A stretch of 29,803 nt of DNA from Granulosicoccus sp964435305 (GTDB taxonomy: Bacteria > Pseudomonadota > Gammaproteobacteria > Granulosicoccales > Granulosicoccaceae): positions 1 to 29,803 of the forward strand of contig CAYSZH010000041.1 of the NCBI GenBank assembly GCA_964435305.1. Direction: 5' to 3'. The position numbers and the translations under genes were made by a program. The notes below the pieces were generated by a model that did no database searches, had not been told where the DNA came from, and saw nothing but the letters and a program-made list of their open reading frames with translations. Positions 7,518-15,971 of this stretch are shown here, in pieces (position 1 is the first letter of the stretch; every line of letters starts with the position of its first letter).

Positions 7518-8615
7518 ATGACAACACTTCACTACGGCTTAATCGGTTGCGGCATGATGGGCCAGGAGCACATCCGTAACATCCAACTGCTTGACAATGC
7601 ACGGGTGGCTGCCATCTATGAACCCGATTCCGCCATGCGAGCAGCGGCGCTTGCTTTAGCACCGGACGTGGAGTTTAGTGATTCATTAAATGCCTTACTG
7701 AACATCGAAACACTCGACGCTCTGGTTATCGTCAGCCCCAATTTTACGCATGCAGATGTATTACGCGAAATTGAGAGCACAAGGCCACTGCCCTTACTGG
7801 TAGAGAAACCGCTGTTTACCGCCGCTGAAGACAGCGCTTTTATAAAAGAATTTTCACAGCGTTATCCACAACCGGTTTGGGTGGCCATGGAATATCGTTA
7901 CATGCCGCCTTTAACCGAATTTACCCGTCAGGTAAATGATGTCACCGGTGACATCACCATGTTGACCATTCAAGAACACCGCTTTCCATTTTTGGAAAAA
8001 GTGAACGACTGGAATCGTTTTAATCGCTACTCTGGTGGCACGCTGGTTGAGAAATGTTGTCACTATTTTGATTTGATGCGCTTCATACTTGATTCCGAAC
8101 CGGTATCGGTAATGGCTTCTGCCGGCCAGTCTCACAACCATCTGGATGAAACTTATGATGGTGAGAAGCCCGATATATGGGATAACGGTTATGTCATTGT
8201 GAACTTCAAAAACGGTGCACGTGCCATGCTTGAACTGTGCATGTTTGCGGATGGCTCTCGATATCAGGAAAAGATCTGGGCTGTCGGCCCGAAGGGAAAA
8301 ATCGAATGCCTAATCCCCGGCCCTTCTCGTTTTTGGCCTGAGCATCTAGGTGAAGAGCCGGTTCCAAAAGTGATTTTAAGCCCACGCTCGCCCAAGGGGC
8401 CAATTGAAATCGATGTACCGGTTGATGCGGCATTACTTGATGCCGGCGATCACAACGGATCAACCTTTTATCAACACCAACAGTTTCAGCAAGTGCTGCT
8501 TGGGAATATCGAGCCAGAAGTGACCGTGCATGATGGCTGGGCCGCTGTGGTTGTGGCCATGGCTGCACAAGAATCAGCTGTAACGGGTGAGAGTGTGAAA
8601 GTAAGCCTGCTTTAA
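7518..8615 (+). CDS. Gfo/Idh/MocA family NAD(P)-dependent oxidoreductase, candidate NAD-dependent sulfoquinovosidase
   Basis: A 365-residue Gfo/Idh/MocA protein. The N-terminal Rossmann fold has GLIGCGMMG (residues 7-15). The family Glu-Lys-Pro motif is at 96-98 (VEKP), and the C-terminal domain has GGTLVEKCCHYFDL (about 173-186), matching the usual catalytic His-x-x-x-Asp helix. Members oxidise sugars or, in some glycosidase families, use transient NAD oxidation at C3 to cleave glycosides. It is divergent from a likely sulfoquinovose desulfonation operon and shares its spacer. NAD-dependent sulfoquinovosidases (GH188) are reported in sulfoquinovose clusters that lack a classical sulfoquinovosidase, and none is seen here. 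The fold is secure; the glycosidase role is inference. An ordinary sugar dehydrogenase is the main alternative. Confidence 0.85.
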   Translation: MTTLHYGLIGCGMMGQEHIRNIQLLDNARVAAIYEPDSAMRAAALALAPDVEFSDSLNALLNIETLDALVIVSPNFTHADVLREIESTRPLPLLVEKPLFTAAEDSAFIKEFSQRYPQPVWVAMEYRYMPPLTEFTRQVNDVTGDITMLTIQEHRFPFLEKVNDWNRFNRYSGGTLVEKCCHYFDLMRFILDSEPVSVMASAGQSHNHLDETYDGEKPDIWDNGYVIVNFKNGARAMLELCMFADGSRYQEKIWAVGPKGKIECLIPGPSRFWPEHLGEEPVPKVILSPRSPKGPIEIDVPVDAALLDAGDHNGSTFYQHQQFQQVLLGNIEPEVTVHDGWAAVVVAMAAQESAVTGESVKVSLL

Positions 8616-8657
8616 TTTTAGTAGTGACTATTGTGTTTCGAATAACCCCTGTGATTG

Positions 8658-8696
8658 GCGTGTCTTGCAATAAGACACGCTGGAAACCAGCGTCTT
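8658..8696. terminator. Two overlapping hairpins between convergent genes
   Basis: GCGTGTCTT (8658-8666) pairs perfectly with AAGACACGC (8672-8680). CGCTGG (8678-8683) pairs with CCAGCG (8687-8692), and this second hairpin can extend from AAGA (8672-8675) to TCTT (8693-8696) across a bulge. They share bases, so only one full form exists at a time. The position between converging stops suggests bidirectional termination, though T-tracts are short. Confidence 0.5.
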
Positions 8697-8709
8697 AATT
8701 AGTCCAATT

Positions 8710-9081
8710 CTAAATTTGCGTCAAAGAAAGCGTGTTTCCATCTGGGTCATTGAACCAGGCAACGCGTGCGCCACTGGGCGCACGCCAAATTGCCTTTTCA
8801 TCTTGCGCCAACTGAGGGATTTCCGCAAATTGCACGCCTTTTAAAGTGAGTTCATCAACGCAATTATCAATGTCAGCCACTTCCCACCCTAAAACGGTAT
8901 GGGATACAACGGGAACGGCCTCAACCTTTTGTATCCTCAGCGCTGTACCGCCAACATTAAATACCAGCGCAAATGGATCATCCGATACGCAATGCAGATC
9001 CAATACTGTTTCATAAAAATGCCGCGCATCTTGTGCATTGGCTGTAGCGATAAATAAAACCGGTTGGTCGAGAAAATTCAT
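8710..9081 (-). CDS. VOC (glyoxalase/bleomycin resistance fold) protein 1
   Basis: A 123-residue protein with two beta-alpha-beta-beta-beta modules typical of the vicinal oxygen chelate superfamily. The first half has FIATANAQDARHFYETVL, and the second ends in the diagnostic WFNDPDGNTLSLTQI. The first metal-ligand position (often His or Gln early in strand one) does not look conserved, so catalytic metal binding is uncertain. It follows a second VOC gene after 42 bases on the same strand, probably in one transcript with the AraC-like regulator gene. The substrate is unknown; VOC proteins range from isomerases and dioxygenases to drug-binding proteins. Confidence 0.85.
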   Translation of the reverse strand: MNFLDQPVLFIATANAQDARHFYETVLDLHCVSDDPFALVFNVGGTALRIQKVEAVPVVSHTVLGWEVADIDNCVDELTLKGVQFAEIPQLAQDEKAIWRAPSGARVAWFNDPDGNTLSLTQI

Positions 9082-9123
9082 TGGGTTAACTCGTTCCTGG
9101 CTGCATTGGCGTAACTAACACCC

Positions 9124-9510
9124 TTAGTTTGAGTCTTCGACAATATCGATCACCAAGCCCGCGGGGTCTCGGACCATAAAGTGTATTTGATTCCATGTTT
9201 CTGTTTTTAGCTCGAATACAATATCAAGCTCATCTTTCTTTGCCTGCGTATGCGCCTGGGCCGCGTTATCAACTTCAAACGTAATCACCATGCCCTTAGC
9301 TTCAGCCTTGGAATGTAGAAAATCAGCCTGGTTTGGTAAATTGGGGAGCATAAAGCCAAGCTGAATTCCGTTTGATGGATTTACCAAATGCAAATAAAAC
9401 GCTGGATCAAAAAAAACGGCTTCAAACCCAAAATATTGATGGTAATAGTTTTTTTGGGTCTCTAGTTCCTCAACTACGTACAAAGGAAAAGCTGCATTAA
9501 TATTTAGCAT
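9124..9510 (-). CDS. VOC (glyoxalase/bleomycin resistance fold) protein 2
   Basis: A 128-residue VOC-fold protein with LYVVEELETQKNYYHQYFGFEAVF in the first module and IHFMVRDPAGLVIDIVEDSN at the C-terminus. The pattern resembles single-domain proteins annotated as glyoxalase/bleomycin resistance or antibiotic-binding. Its start ATG 9510 has a good Shine-Dalgarno (GAGGTG), but that sequence lies within a perfect hairpin (9511-9538). It sits 46 bases after the AraC-like regulator gene and 42 bases before VOC protein 1. The small-molecule ligand cannot be read from the sequence. Confidence 0.85.
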   Translation of the reverse strand: MLNINAAFPLYVVEELETQKNYYHQYFGFEAVFFDPAFYLHLVNPSNGIQLGFMLPNLPNQADFLHSKAEAKGMVITFEVDNAAQAHTQAKKDELDIVFELKTETWNQIHFMVRDPAGLVIDIVEDSN

Positions 9511-9538
9511 GGCACACCTCTTTTTTGGTTGGTGTGCC
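9511..9538 (-). promoter_or_regulatory. Perfect hairpin covering the VOC2 ribosome binding site
   Basis: GGCACACC (9511-9518) and GGTGTGCC (9531-9538) are perfect 8-base arms around a 12-base A/T-rich loop. On the transcript, the 3' arm contains most of the GAGGTG Shine-Dalgarno and ends directly against the ATG. It could block translation, act as an operator for the upstream AraC protein, or partly terminate. The structure is seen; the role is inferred. Confidence 0.45.
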
Positions 9539-9556
9539 TATCTTGATGATCCGCTT

Positions 9557-10372
9557 TCACATTGAATTGTAGATTTCGGACATCTTTTTCAACTGGCCTG
9601 GCGTTAATCCAGTGAGTGCTCGTATCTCTTTGATTTTATGGGCCTCATCATAGAATCCGTCTTCAAGTAAATCTGGATCTGCAGCGAGTATTTCTTTAAG
9701 GGACGCCTGTAAGCGCATAACTCTTTGCACTTTCTTAGGTCCATAACCGAATAGCGACCCCATAATTCGACGAAACTGCCGGTCACTCATACCGAACCGA
9801 TCTGCAATCGCCCTCATCCCCTGAGTACCTACTGTAGCCTGCATAGCTGCTATCACCTTATTGATATCTAAGCTTGTGCTAAGAACATTGACTGAAGCTT
9901 GGCTTTCTAAGCGTGCACTTATCAAGATATCTAAGGCCGAGGCAAGCGTTTCAGGTTGTTTCAAGCCCTGGACTCCGGCGACAATTTTTTCTAAAGCAAG
10001 GGTTTCGGTGACATCCTCTCCAGGAACGCAATTTTTAATAGTGACACCACTAGCACTCAGCAATTGTTCTGCTGATTGCGGGCGGATACTGATACCAATA
10101 TAGGTGACCGGCCCGATCAGAGGGATTGTAAACGGCATTGGTTCCGGCAAGTACAGCAATGAAAAATGCGGTATGTCAGGAGACATCACAACATCCATGG
10201 CGTTATCAGGAATCACTTCCAATTCAGTTTCGCCAGGCTGAACTTCAAGCCACCAATAATAGTAGATGAATGATGTAAGAGATTCGTCGGGTAAAGCGCG
10301 AAAGCACCGTACCGCATCGTTGTGTAGCTGATACAGTTGCAGTGGCAAATCGAGGTCAGTTTCTGAAAACAT
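9557..10372 (-). CDS. AraC family transcriptional regulator
   Basis: A 271-residue regulator. The N-terminal part (about 20-120, with IYYYWWLEVQPGETELEVIPDNAMDVV and a later IGISIRP) matches the DUF6597-type sensor domain of many AraC proteins. The C-terminal double helix-turn-helix starts near 180, with IADRFGMSDRQFRRIMGSLF as the first recognition unit followed by VQRVMRLQASL. The second HTH, with FYDEAHKIKEIRALTGLTPGQ, keeps the family's D-x-x-H pattern. It precedes two VOC genes on the same strand and probably controls them. AraC proteins with this sensor commonly neighbour VOC genes. The effector is unknown. Confidence 0.88.
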   Translation of the reverse strand: MFSETDLDLPLQLYQLHNDAVRCFRALPDESLTSFIYYYWWLEVQPGETELEVIPDNAMDVVMSPDIPHFSLLYLPEPMPFTIPLIGPVTYIGISIRPQSAEQLLSASGVTIKNCVPGEDVTETLALEKIVAGVQGLKQPETLASALDILISARLESQASVNVLSTSLDINKVIAAMQATVGTQGMRAIADRFGMSDRQFRRIMGSLFGYGPKKVQRVMRLQASLKEILAADPDLLEDGFYDEAHKIKEIRALTGLTPGQLKKMSEIYNSM

Positions 10373-10466
10373 GCCAAATATTCGTTGATGCCTTATTTAG
10401 TACTAAGCTTAATTCGCTTTTTAAAATTCGCCCGAACGATTATCTAGAAAATTAACGGGTAAAACG

Positions 10467-11390
10467 CTAATCATCCGACTCAGCCGAAATGGAATCGACC
10501 GCCAAAGAATCTCCGATATCCCACAGCCTTCGTAACTTGGCAAATACTGGAATGCACTCTCTTTCACCCTGACTTAACGGGCGAACCGACTCGTAGCCTT
10601 TTAATATCTCTGAGCTTAGGTTATTTGGCAGAAACTCGGTAACCGCCAACTCATAAGCACGCCAGCCATAGGCACAGTGGTCAAAATCAAAAATGGTGAT
10701 TTGATCACCATTAAGGTGAAGATTGCCGAGGTGCAAATCACTATGAATAATGCCGTACTCATCCCCTGATACATCGAGTGAGTGAATAGTCTCAAGCAGC
10801 TCTTCAACTGGTTGCATTGACTCAACCATCTCTTCCATTTCCTTAGCTCTTCTCTCCGACACTGTTCTTGTGGCCTCATCAGCTTGTTGTGCGATCGTTT
10901 TTAAAGGCTCATCAACCAGATATTTTCTATCTAAATGATATCGAGAGTGCTCGGAGCTAAAGCTATTGGCGGCTAAATGAAGTTCTGCTGTTGTTTTTCC
11001 GATTAAAAAACAACGTTCCAGAGTCGCTGTTTTTTTTCTTAGTTGATCCCCTTTTGCATAGGTAAACAAAGCGAACGCCCGATCGCCTTGCGGCGTGGGT
11101 GCAACTCCCAGTTTTTTTTGATTATCACGTTTCACAGCGCAGGACACGGGGATGCCTGCGTGATTGAGATGATCAAGCAGATCAAGTTCAAATTGGAAAG
11201 CATCAGATGATTCGATGTAGTACTTATTATTTAAATACACACGAAAGACATACCACTGCCTACCAATACCTACAAGGTAGCTGTCATTGAACCCTCGCCT
11301 CAGCAGCATACAGTGATGCGTCTCACCCAGCTCGGCATATTCGGTGTTTACAAGCTCAATTACGTCAGCGGAGGATAGCAGTGTGTTCAT
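10467..11390 (-). CDS. Aminoglycoside phosphotransferase-fold kinase (APH/SrkA-like)
   Basis: A 307-residue protein kinase-like phosphotransferase. The catalytic loop HSDLHLGNL gives His216, Asp218 and Asn223. The metal-binding DFD is at 235-237 (TIFDFDHCAYGWRAYELA), a pattern shared by homoserine kinase type II and SrkA/YihE proteins. The N-terminal lobe has LLRRGFNDSYLV and WYVFRVY in place of a typical P-loop. The C-terminus stops soon after LRRLWDIGDSL and looks shorter than in SrkA-type proteins, but no frameshift is visible. The gene is richer in A/T runs than the core genes, which hints at acquisition. Substrate unknown; resistance activity cannot be claimed. Confidence 0.85.
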   Translation of the reverse strand: MNTLLSSADVIELVNTEYAELGETHHCMLLRRGFNDSYLVGIGRQWYVFRVYLNNKYYIESSDAFQFELDLLDHLNHAGIPVSCAVKRDNQKKLGVAPTPQGDRAFALFTYAKGDQLRKKTATLERCFLIGKTTAELHLAANSFSSEHSRYHLDRKYLVDEPLKTIAQQADEATRTVSERRAKEMEEMVESMQPVEELLETIHSLDVSGDEYGIIHSDLHLGNLHLNGDQITIFDFDHCAYGWRAYELAVTEFLPNNLSSEILKGYESVRPLSQGERECIPVFAKLRRLWDIGDSLAVDSISAESDD

Positions 11391-11572
11391 TTGATTCGCC
11401 TAATTGCGTCGAAGTTATTTAACCAAACGGTTTTAAGTAAAGTCATTTCATTCCAACGCCATCGGTTGCGCGAACGGATAACCCACCAAGCTCAACGCCC
11501 TCCAGGCAATGAACGTTGACTCCAAAGTAATCGGGTGTGACTCGTTTTTTATGAAACGGGTATATTCCGCAA

Positions 11573-13666
11573 TTAAAACCCGACGGCTTCTTCAGGCGCT
11601 GTTAGCTGATCGGCTGTGTCAAATCCAAGGACTTTGCTATAAAACCACAATTCAATTTCCATCGCACGCACGATATTTTCAGCTTTTCTAAATCCGTGCT
11701 GCTCGCCTTCAAACAATACATAGGCGTGCGGCAAGTTCTTTTTAGCCACAGCATCAATAATGGCAGCAGACTGGCTCGGAGGCACTATCTTGTCTTCATC
11801 ACCCTGCAACACCAGCAACGGGCAATTTAACTTATCCGGATGGTTAATGGGCGAGCGTTGATCATAAATTGCTTTATCCTTGGGATATTCTCCAACCAAA
11901 CCATCAATATAACGGCTTTCAAACTTATGGGTGTCCCCTGCAAGTGCAGCAAGATCAGTCACGCCATACAAGCTAGTACCTGTGGCGAACTGATCAGATG
12001 TTTGCAGCGCGCGCAGCACCGTTAAGCCACCGGCAGATCCACCACGGATCACCATTCTTTTGGCATCGACTCGACCAGCTTCGGCCAGATAACGCGCAGC
12101 AGCAATACAATCTTGCACATCGCGCTCACCCCAGCGCTTTTTCAGTAAGCGTCGATAGTCGCGGCCAAAACCGGATGATCCAGCGTAGTTGACATCAACA
12201 ACCGCAATTCCACGGCTTGTCCAGAACTGAATACCCAGCCTGAAGGCCGCCGTGCTATGACCGGTTGGGCCGCCATGTCCCATCACTAAAAGTGGCGGCA
12301 ATTCATTCGCTTCACCCGTGTATAGGGCCGTTGCAGGTGGATAAAAAAAGGCGTGTGATTGGTAATCATCTGATGTAAAGGTGATGGCCTCAGGTTTTGA
12401 CAACCATTGTTTATCGATAGGCAGCGCATTACTTGTAGATAGCGCGCGTATTGTCCAGGCTCTCTCGAGCGCTTCCAGAGAGGTATTGTCAGCTTCCGTA
12501 TTCTTAGCCTGTGGAGACAATTGAACCACCGCAGACAGCGCATCACTATATTGTCCCACTGTGACAACACCACCATCGCTACTGGCGGCAATGCCACCCA
12601 TTGAAACAAAGTTTGTTTCTATGGCGTGTTGTTGAGCATCTTTGTCTATGACAACAAGATGATCCCCGGCATCACGGGTGAGTACAATGGCGATCGGGGC
12701 AGCGAGCTTTTGTTGAGCGTTCTTCGCAGCGGCCCGGGTTGAACTATCGGTTTCCACTACAGATGAAAGTTCGACAAAGCGCTTCACATTAAATGCCCAG
12801 GGTGGCACCCCAATATCAGCGTCTTTAAATGACGTCAGCGAAGTTGTCCCACCTTCGTCGGGATCAATTTGATACAGATTCCACCAGCCTGTGTGATCGC
12901 TTGCGTACAACAATCGATTATCGCTTGACCATAGCGCACCGTTGATGGACACATCCGTGGCACCGGCAATTTTCAGTGGCGCCGCAACGGTGTTATCGGT
13001 GTGTATTTGCGCAACCCACAGCTCCGTGCCGTCCCATGGCATCTGCGGATGATTCCATTGGATCCAACTAATGTACTTTCCGTTGGGTGATATGCGCGGC
13101 GTTGAGTAAAAGTCGGCACCCGTTGCCACAACGCTCACTTGAATATCGCCATTTGCGGCCGAACCATCAGTAGGAATAAGGACAATGTCATTGCGCGCCT
13201 CGGTTGCAGTGTCGTGATGGGATTCACGAACACAAACAAACCACTTGCCACAGGGCGATTCTTCGCCATCGGCGTAACGTACCGATTGCGGCGTCTGTGG
13301 AGGCAGAGTCAGTAAGCTGGGCAGCGCAGTTTTAATCCCCACCCGTTTGTAGCTGAGCCGGTATACACATTGATCATCCCAATTACAAAAAAACAGATGC
13401 GACTGACCACACCACCAACTTCCACCACCGTACTCATGCACACGGGTACGGGCAGAAAAGGGCGCCGCGAACATGTCTACAGGGTCGGCATCACCCTCTT
13501 TTGCCACCACAACTACACGCCCGGCATCTTTTGCCCGCGATTCAGACCAGCAAACGGTTGAACCGTGCACATGGACTGCGCCAAACCCTGGTGCAGCTTC
13601 GACTAATAACGTTGCACTCAGGGGCGATGGCCAACTGCCATAGGAAAGACTTTGCATTGTATTCAT
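11573..13666 (-). CDS. S9 family peptidase (prolyl oligopeptidase / acylaminoacyl peptidase type)
   Basis: A 697-residue serine peptidase. An N-terminal beta-propeller (about 20-430) is followed by an alpha/beta-hydrolase domain. The catalytic triad is readable: Ser544 in GGSAGG, Asp625 in LQGDEDKIVP and His657 in EGEQHGF. The oxyanion segment is VMGHGGPTGHS. No signal peptide is seen, so it is probably cytoplasmic and trims short peptides. An insert near residues 300-318, with STRAAAKNAQQK, looks like an unstructured linker inside the propeller; a similar linker occurs in the cysD fusion. The start MNTM offers two ATGs three codons apart, neither with a strong ribosome binding site. The upstream spacer to the cupin gene is 252 bp. 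Confidence 0.92.
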   Translation of the reverse strand: MNTMQSLSYGSWPSPLSATLLVEAAPGFGAVHVHGSTVCWSESRAKDAGRVVVVAKEGDADPVDMFAAPFSARTRVHEYGGGSWWCGQSHLFFCNWDDQCVYRLSYKRVGIKTALPSLLTLPPQTPQSVRYADGEESPCGKWFVCVRESHHDTATEARNDIVLIPTDGSAANGDIQVSVVATGADFYSTPRISPNGKYISWIQWNHPQMPWDGTELWVAQIHTDNTVAAPLKIAGATDVSINGALWSSDNRLLYASDHTGWWNLYQIDPDEGGTTSLTSFKDADIGVPPWAFNVKRFVELSSVVETDSSTRAAAKNAQQKLAAPIAIVLTRDAGDHLVVIDKDAQQHAIETNFVSMGGIAASSDGGVVTVGQYSDALSAVVQLSPQAKNTEADNTSLEALERAWTIRALSTSNALPIDKQWLSKPEAITFTSDDYQSHAFFYPPATALYTGEANELPPLLVMGHGGPTGHSTAAFRLGIQFWTSRGIAVVDVNYAGSSGFGRDYRRLLKKRWGERDVQDCIAAARYLAEAGRVDAKRMVIRGGSAGGLTVLRALQTSDQFATGTSLYGVTDLAALAGDTHKFESRYIDGLVGEYPKDKAIYDQRSPINHPDKLNCPLLVLQGDEDKIVPPSQSAAIIDAVAKKNLPHAYVLFEGEQHGFRKAENIVRAMEIELWFYSKVLGFDTADQLTAPEEAVGF

Positions 13667-13918
13667 TCTAGGAAGCTAAGCGGTCAGCTTAACGCGGATT
13701 GGCTAAAGAATCGAGATCGAAAAATCATTTACATTTAAAACTGAAATACAGATGCCAACACTGAAAATAATGAAACCAGACTAATGCTAGACTGCGCGAC
13801 AACGCGTAAAACCAGCCGAAAGAGGAACGTGAGGCATCACTTCGGTCATTGCCCACCAGCACTATTGCTTCAAAGGTCGCGAATAGAACACACTATAAAA
13901 TGGTCATAAACAAACAAA

Positions 13919-14296
13919 ATGAAACCTGAAAAATTAAATATCCTTGAATCTGCAGATCGTCAAATTACCAATGTATTCGAACCTCACATCGTTGGTGATG
14001 TGAATGACGCTCAAGTGAAAGTAGCGAAATTCGGTAAAGCGTTCGATTGGCATTCTCATGCCGAGGAAGACGAGGGCTTTTTGGTATTAAGAGGTCAGAT
14101 CGCGATTGATTTTCTCGACGGCACTGTGGAACTCGGAGAAGGCGATTATATAACCGTCCCTAGAACTGTTGAGCACCGTCCAAGATCGCTAAGCCCAGAG
14201 CCGGTGGTGCTGATGTTCGAACCGGCGACAACGCTCAACACAGGGGAAACCACCAGTGAATTGACTGTGAGCGAACTCAAAAGGTTGAAGCCGTAG
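13919..14296 (+). CDS. Cupin domain protein
   Basis: A 125-residue single-domain cupin. Motif 1 is WHSHAEEDEGFLVLRGQI, with the His-x-His and Glu metal ligands. Motif 2 is around GDYITVPRTVEHRPRS, with the third His. This matches small mononuclear metal-binding cupins; the enzymatic activity, if any, is unknown. The last residues (TTSELTVSELKRLKP) are helical. A TATAAA box lies 20 bases upstream of the ATG (13894-13899), close for a -10 element. The serine hydrolase gene follows after 36 bases on the same strand, so the two may share a transcript. Confidence 0.85.
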   Translation: MKPEKLNILESADRQITNVFEPHIVGDVNDAQVKVAKFGKAFDWHSHAEEDEGFLVLRGQIAIDFLDGTVELGEGDYITVPRTVEHRPRSLSPEPVVLMFEPATTLNTGETTSELTVSELKRLKP

Positions 14297-14332
14297 TCTA
14301 TTTTCGTTAAATCTGTTTAGGGAGAACGTAGC

Positions 14333-15733
14333 GTGAATTCGGACATTCGGCTAGATCGCATTCTACAGAATCTGAAGGTAGAATCGTCGTTTAACGAGCA
14401 ATACTTTGCACCAACGACTCTAGCTGAACGCATGTCGGCGTTGAATACCCCCGGGCTTAGCCTGGCAATAATCGACGAATTCGAGCTCGTCCATGTTGGT
14501 GCATTCGGTGAAGGTGACACCCGCGAGCAAAATAAAGTATCCGAAGATACCTTGTTTCTTGCCGGGTCCATCAGCAAGTCAGTATTCGCCACCAGCGTAT
14601 TGTTACTTGCGCAGCAAGGGAAACTGGATCTTGACGAAGATATCAATCGTTATTTGAGTTCATGGAAAGTACCTGCGAACAATGGATGGCAGCCACGCGT
14701 AACCTTAAGAAATATTCTTAGTCATAGCGCCGGTTTTACTGTTCACGGATTTCCAGGCTACTTATCCACTGAAGCAACACCAACGATTGTTCAAGTTTTG
14801 AATGGAGAGCATCCTGCGAACACGGCAAAGGTAGAAGTCAACCAACTCCCCGGCCTTCAGTATCGCTATTCCGGAGGTGGTACCACCGTTGCACAGCTAA
14901 CCGTATGCGAGCACATGAAAGAAACTTCATTTGCCGAGCTTATGCACCGTTTGGTGCTCGCACCATTGGATATGAATAACAGCACATTCGAAAATCCCTT
15001 ACCATCGTCCAGAGTTACCGAGGCATCTGTCGCCTATCCGTCCAAAGGTGTACCTCTGCAAGGTCGCTATCCAGTCTACCCCGAAATGGCAGCTGCCGGT
15101 CTGTGGACAACGCCGGAAGACTTGGCAATGTTTGGTATTGATTTACTGAAAGGCCTGCAGGGGTCTAATGATCAGCTGCTCTTACAGTCAACATTAGAGG
15201 AGATGCTCAAGCCACAACTTCCACACCAAACAGACTCAACGGACTATGCGGGTCTAGGTTTTTTCTGCCATCGCAAAGATGATGCGATTTGTTTTGAACA
15301 TGGCGGTTGGGATGAAGGGTTCGTGTGCTCGATGCGCCTCCATCACCCAAGCGGCAAAGGTGCTGTGGTCATGATTAATTCTAACGAGGGTCATCCACTG
15401 ATAGATGAGATTTTTCAAGCAATTGAAGAAGAATACCAATGGCCGCTTCAGCGGAAGTACAAACCCATTATCGACGTCACTGACAGTGACCAGTACGTGG
15501 GCGTCTACCGTACAAAATCAGGGCTAAGCGCTTCCATCAAACCGATGGAGAACGGGTTGATACTTAACATAGATTCGCAAGCACCAGTGCCCTTTCAAGC
15601 GATATCGGAAACAAGTTTCACTTCGAATGCTGTCAACACCAGCCTTGAATTCAGTAAAGACGACGACAGTCGAATTATCCAAATGAACGTTAAATTGGAC
15701 AATCTACACATCGAAATGAAAAAGGTTGAGTGA
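14333..15733 (+). CDS. Serine hydrolase of the class C beta-lactamase / DD-peptidase fold
   Basis: A 466-residue protein starting at GTG 14333, preceded by a good AGGGAGAA site. The serine beta-lactamase fold motifs are visible: Ser79-x-x-Lys82 (SISK), Tyr179-Ser-Gly (YSG) and His323-Gly-Gly (HGG). Between them lie VTLRNILSHSAGFTVHG and GLWTTPEDLAMFGIDLL, typical of esterase-like members. About 100 C-terminal residues form an extra beta-rich domain (YVGVYRTKSGLSASI onward), as in many family members. No signal peptide is seen, so a cytoplasmic esterase or peptidase is more likely than a periplasmic beta-lactamase. It sits downstream of the cupin gene. Confidence 0.9.
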   Translation: MNSDIRLDRILQNLKVESSFNEQYFAPTTLAERMSALNTPGLSLAIIDEFELVHVGAFGEGDTREQNKVSEDTLFLAGSISKSVFATSVLLLAQQGKLDLDEDINRYLSSWKVPANNGWQPRVTLRNILSHSAGFTVHGFPGYLSTEATPTIVQVLNGEHPANTAKVEVNQLPGLQYRYSGGGTTVAQLTVCEHMKETSFAELMHRLVLAPLDMNNSTFENPLPSSRVTEASVAYPSKGVPLQGRYPVYPEMAAAGLWTTPEDLAMFGIDLLKGLQGSNDQLLLQSTLEEMLKPQLPHQTDSTDYAGLGFFCHRKDDAICFEHGGWDEGFVCSMRLHHPSGKGAVVMINSNEGHPLIDEIFQAIEEEYQWPLQRKYKPIIDVTDSDQYVGVYRTKSGLSASIKPMENGLILNIDSQAPVPFQAISETSFTSNAVNTSLEFSKDDDSRIIQMNVKLDNLHIEMKKVE

Positions 15734-15836
15734 ACGGTCGCTTCGGAGCGATAACTCGCCATCAGCTATACTCAATCGCATGCTAACTTACAGGAGGCGT
15801 ACGTCTTTAGCTCGAATAAAAAACAGCAAATAATTC

Positions 15837-15867
15837 TTGACCTCTACCTTACTAGAGGTATTAGACT
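15837..15867 (+). promoter_or_regulatory. MerR-family type promoter with 19-bp spacer and internal dyad
   Basis: TTGACC (15837-15842) and TAGACT (15862-15867) are separated by 19 bp, the over-long spacer typical of MerR-family promoters. The spacer contains a perfect dyad ACCTCTA-N6-TAGAGGT (15840-15859) overlapping the -35 box, as in copA, zntA and soxS promoters. The half-sites differ by one base from the SoxR-like ACCTCAA. Transcription would run into the GNAT gene about 100 bases downstream. No MerR regulator gene is in the window. Confidence 0.65.
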
Positions 15868-15971
15868 CTTTCCTAACGCATAGTTAATCTTCACCGCAGT
15901 TAACAACCTAAGTGAAAACCAAAAGCAGTTAAACGTAAATTTTCCGCCAATAAAACAGGAAATTTCAACTT

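Noticed and set aside
15780..15833. Strong AGGAGG sequence with a tiny ORF upstream of the MerR-type promoter
   Set aside because: No start codon follows the AGGAGG at a usable distance, and the 17-codon ORF begins before it. Probably chance.
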